Below are positions 61,865 through 64,000 of a stretch of DNA of 64,000 nt, piece by piece (positions within the stretch are counted from its first letter, which is position 1; the number at the start of each line of letters is the position of its first letter). A program made the translations under genes and the position numbers. Source of the DNA: Sphingopyxis panaciterrae (lineage in GTDB: Bacteria; Pseudomonadota; Alphaproteobacteria; Sphingomonadales; Sphingomonadaceae); NCBI RefSeq assembly GCF_011762125.1, contig NZ_JAASQN010000001.1:496001-560000 (forward strand), given 5' to 3'. Below the pieces are notes generated by a model that was not told where the DNA came from, ran no database searches, and saw only the letters and a list, made by a program, of their open reading frames with translations.

Positions 61865-62488
61865 TCAAAGCGCGTCCGCCGCGTGCTCCAGTTGCGGCGT
61901 GAAGGAATCGATATAGGCCTGCCGATCTTCCGCCGACCGCCATGTCGTCGCGCAGGCGCTCAGGACGCGGATATCCGCCAGCCCCATCGCTTCGAACACA
62001 TGCCGAAGATAGGGCAATTGGAAATCCGTCCGGTCATCCTCGTCCGTCGACGAGCGGGTGAGAATGAGCTGGACGGGCCGATCGCGGAGCAGGCCGATAT
62101 GCTGGCGCGTTTCGGCATCGAAGCCAAAGGTTCGGCCCGGCTGCATCAGATTGTCGAGATAGCGCTTCATCGCCCAGGGCACCGAATAATTCCACATCGG
62201 GCAGGACAGCAGGATTTTGTCCGCCCGATCGAAGTCGCCGATCAGCCGCTCGGTCGCGACCCATGCCCGCTTTCCCTCTGCGGTCTGTGGTTCGCCGAAC
62301 AGGGGCGCCAGCTTGTGAAAGGCATGGACGGCGCCGAACCCGGGATTGGCGCGGCCGTCGAACACGTCGACGTGGCGAATGTCATGACTGGGATGGCGGA
62401 CGCGATAGCGTTCGAGAAACCGGGCCGCCAGCTTTCGCGAGTCCGACCGTTCGCCCTTCGGGCTTCCCGAAATATGAAGCACATTCAT
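61865..62488 (-). CDS. FMN-dependent NADH:quinone oxidoreductase/azoreductase-like
   Basis: 207 residues of the flavodoxin-like fold family: MNVLHISGSPKGERSDSRKL (phosphate loop), then ADKILLSCPMWNYSVPWAMK and DNLMQPGRTFGF, and a late LTRSSTDEDDRTDF variant of the flavin-binding loop. Members reduce quinones or azo bonds by two electrons. It begins within the TAATG that ends the marR gene (stop and start share one base), so the two are translated together, and MarR probably represses the pair in response to quinones or electrophiles. Confidence 0.85.
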   Translation of the reverse strand: MNVLHISGSPKGERSDSRKLAARFLERYRVRHPSHDIRHVDVFDGRANPGFGAVHAFHKLAPLFGEPQTAEGKRAWVATERLIGDFDRADKILLSCPMWNYSVPWAMKRYLDNLMQPGRTFGFDAETRQHIGLLRDRPVQLILTRSSTDEDDRTDFQLPYLRHVFEAMGLADIRVLSACATTWRSAEDRQAYIDSFTPQLEHAADAL

Positions 62489-62967
62489 TATATTATCTCC
62501 CTGCCATGCGGCTCCCGGCGGTCGAGGTTGGCGATGACGCGGCGCAGCAGCCGTTCGAGCGCCGTCACCTCGGCTCCCGCGATGCCGTCCGTCGCGAGGA
62601 TATGGATGTCGCGGGTGACCGAAAGCAGGGCGCTTTCCAGTGCGCGCCCGCGCGGGGTCAGGAAGACCAGCACCTCGCGGCGGTTGCCCGCATTGCGGCG
62701 GCGGTCGATCAATCCCTTCTTCTCTAGTTCGCGCAAGGTGACGGCGGCGGTCGCCTCCGACAGCGCCAGCCGTCCCGCGAGCTGGCGCTGGCAGATGCCG
62801 TTGCCGTGCCACAATTGCCGCAGGAAGCGCCATTGACCGGGCGATACGCCATGCGCGACGGTCTCCCGCTCCAGCTGCCGCTGGAACGAGCGGAAGGCGC
62901 GGCGGGCGAGGTCGTGCAGCGCTTCGTCGGTCCGCGCGCCGCACCCGTCCTTCCGCCGGCCCGCCAC
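62488..62967 (-). CDS. MarR family regulator
   Basis: 159 residues with the MarR winged helix (LAGRLALSEATAAVTLRELEKKGLI, summarised by LALSEATAAVTLRELEKKGL) and the DRRRNAGNRREVLVFLTPRG wing. Upstream the gene abuts the end of a TonB-dependent receptor gene (7 bp), and downstream it is coupled to the flavin oxidoreductase. Typical MarR proteins of this type sense phenolics, quinones or peroxides. Confidence 0.88.
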   Translation of the reverse strand: MAGRRKDGCGARTDEALHDLARRAFRSFQRQLERETVAHGVSPGQWRFLRQLWHGNGICQRQLAGRLALSEATAAVTLRELEKKGLIDRRRNAGNRREVLVFLTPRGRALESALLSVTRDIHILATDGIAGAEVTALERLLRRVIANLDRREPHGREII

Positions 62968-62974
62968 GGCCGCG

Positions 62975-64000
62975 TCAGAAGCCCTTGGTGATTTCCAGCG
63001 CGATCGTCCGCGACGGATTGACGAACACCGCCCAGGTCTGCGCGACGAGCGGCACGCCGAACGACTGGCTGAAAGATATTTTGTTCGTCAGGTTGCGGCC
63101 GATCAGCGCGATCTCGAGATCGTTCGCCTCCGACGCGATCGCCAGCCGGGCGTCGAGCTTGGTATAGCCCGGCATGATATTGTTGGGGTTGCGATCATCC
63201 TGATAGATGGAGGCGCCGGTATAGTCGGCGGCGACGCGGCCGGTCAGCGCCCAGTCCGGCGACACCGGCACCCGGACCTCGGCATAGCTGTTCCATTTCC
63301 ATTCCGGCGCACGGGTCAGCCGGTATCCCGCAAGGTTCATCGTCGTGCAGCCGGCGGGCGCATTATAGACGCAGGCCGCGCCCGGATAGTCGGTATAATA
63401 GGCATCGAGATACGCGAGCGAACCGCCGATCGTCAGGAAATCCGCGACCCGCACCGACATGTCGCCCTCGATCCCGCGTGACCGGGCTTCGGCGGCGTTG
63501 CCGGTGGTGAAGGACGAACCGGTGAAGGACGAAACCTGCAAATTGGTGAAATCGGTCGTGAACGCCGCCATGTTGAGGTGGAGGCGATTGTCGAGCAGCC
63601 GCAGCTTGGCGCCGACTTCCCATGATTTCGCGCGTTCGGGTTCGAACTCGACCCGGCCGGTGAGGCCGAGGCGGCTGTCGTTCGACACATAACCGCCCCC
63701 CTTCGACCCGGTGGCGTAGCTGACATAGACTTGCGCCGCAGGACCGAATTTATAGCTGAGCTTTGCCGAATAATCCCACAATGCCTCGCTGCGCGAGCGG
63801 ACGAAGACATAGCTGGGATAGGCGAGCACGCCCATTTCGCCGGCAATGCGCGCCTGTTTCGATTCACGGTTGTAGCGCAGGCTGCCGCTGAAGGTCAGCG
63901 CGTCGGTCAGGTGCCAATCGACCGCGGCGAAGGGGGAAAGGGCCTCGCTCGTCTGGTGGAAGGGCAAGCGCGCGGTCCCTTGCAACAGCGGGCCGATCGG
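62975..64000 (-). CDS. TonB-dependent receptor (C-terminal part, runs off the window)
   Basis: The last 341 codons of a TonB-dependent barrel; the 5' end lies beyond 64000. The alternating strands LTDALTFSGSLRYNRESKQA, YVSYATGSKGGGYVSNDSRL, LEIALIGRNLTNKISFSQSF and the terminal PSRTIALEITKGF (last residue Phe) are typical. It is on the same strand as marR and the flavin reductase, so they could form one transcript. The substrate is unknown. Confidence 0.88.
   Translation of the reverse strand, partial: PIGPLLQGTARLPFHQTSEALSPFAAVDWHLTDALTFSGSLRYNRESKQARIAGEMGVLAYPSYVFVRSRSEALWDYSAKLSYKFGPAAQVYVSYATGSKGGGYVSNDSRLGLTGRVEFEPERAKSWEVGAKLRLLDNRLHLNMAAFTTDFTNLQVSSFTGSSFTTGNAAEARSRGIEGDMSVRVADFLTIGGSLAYLDAYYTDYPGAACVYNAPAGCTTMNLAGYRLTRAPEWKWNSYAEVRVPVSPDWALTGRVAADYTGASIYQDDRNPNNIMPGYTKLDARLAIASEANDLEIALIGRNLTNKISFSQSFGVPLVAQTWAVFVNPSRTIALEITKGF

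Noticed and set aside
1-64000. CRISPR arrays, prophage genes or replication origin
   Set aside because: No regularly spaced repeats, phage structural genes, integrase-flanked islands or dnaA-box clusters were seen.

Overview
The window is a high-G+C alphaproteobacterial chromosome segment. Its gene content and order (hrcA/rph/rdgB/hemW, rsmI-LpoA-YraN-gshB, acpP-fabF-mltG, cyoABCD-surf1-regBA, several TonB-dependent receptors, DUF3617 lipoproteins) suggest a sphingomonad, probably Sphingopyxis or a close relative. That is an inference from gene content and protein flavour; no search was run. Every function below is read from motifs by eye.

Left third (1-25 kb), mostly housekeeping. It holds: the 5' end of hrcA diverging from a dienelactone hydrolase and rph; a DUF559 endonuclease gene lodged between repeat halves; rdgB; a DUF2239 gene behind a palindromic promoter; hemW and xerC; dedA, gshB, YraN and rsmI on the minus strand facing an LpoA-like lipoprotein; infC, which appears to start at a rare AUA codon; an NRDE protein; an S10 peptidase; a HigB/HigA-like toxin-antitoxin pair; uvrB; two tandem DUF3617 lipoproteins with strong terminators; an unexplained 270-bp segment with mutually exclusive helices that may be a structured RNA; a membrane-anchored TPR regulator; acpP-fabF-mltG; an alpha/beta hydrolase; a LigT-like phosphoesterase; and tRNA-Met(CAU).

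Middle (25-40 kb), the most interesting part. A malonate catabolic set is present: matR (GntR/FCD), matC (SLC13-type carrier), matA (malonyl-CoA decarboxylase) and matB (malonyl-CoA synthetase). Between and around these lie a TonB-dependent receptor followed on the same strand by an S9 peptidase, an amidase and an M61 aminopeptidase, plus a PaiB-like FMN-binding protein. Both divergent intergenic regions (TBDR/matR and matC/matA) carry the same paired site, GTATAC-N25-GTATAC, with extra conserved bases between. I read this as one regulon joining outer-membrane uptake, amide/peptide hydrolysis and malonate use. A 270-bp MITE-like element with 34-bp terminal inverted repeats sits in the middle.

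Right part (40-54 kb), catabolic and accessory. A LysR regulator diverges from an L-pipecolate-oxidase-like FAD enzyme and an ALDH7/AmaB-type semialdehyde dehydrogenase (lysine/pipecolate breakdown), facing an AraC regulator with overlapping 3' ends. Then come a TonB-dependent receptor, an esterase, a metal-dependent amidohydrolase and a GlcD/D-lactate-dehydrogenase-like flavoprotein in a row, followed by a fosmidomycin-resistance-like MFS pump diverging from a cupin/AraC regulator, and an MHS-family symporter.

Far right (55-64 kb), respiration. cyoABCD (bo3-type quinol oxidase), surf1, a RegB/PrrB redox sensor kinase and a RegA/PrrA response regulator form a tightly overlapping operon. The window ends with a MarR regulator translationally coupled to a flavin oxidoreductase, and the 3' part of another TonB-dependent receptor. 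Many intergenic regions hold dispersed palindromic repeats typical of this group.
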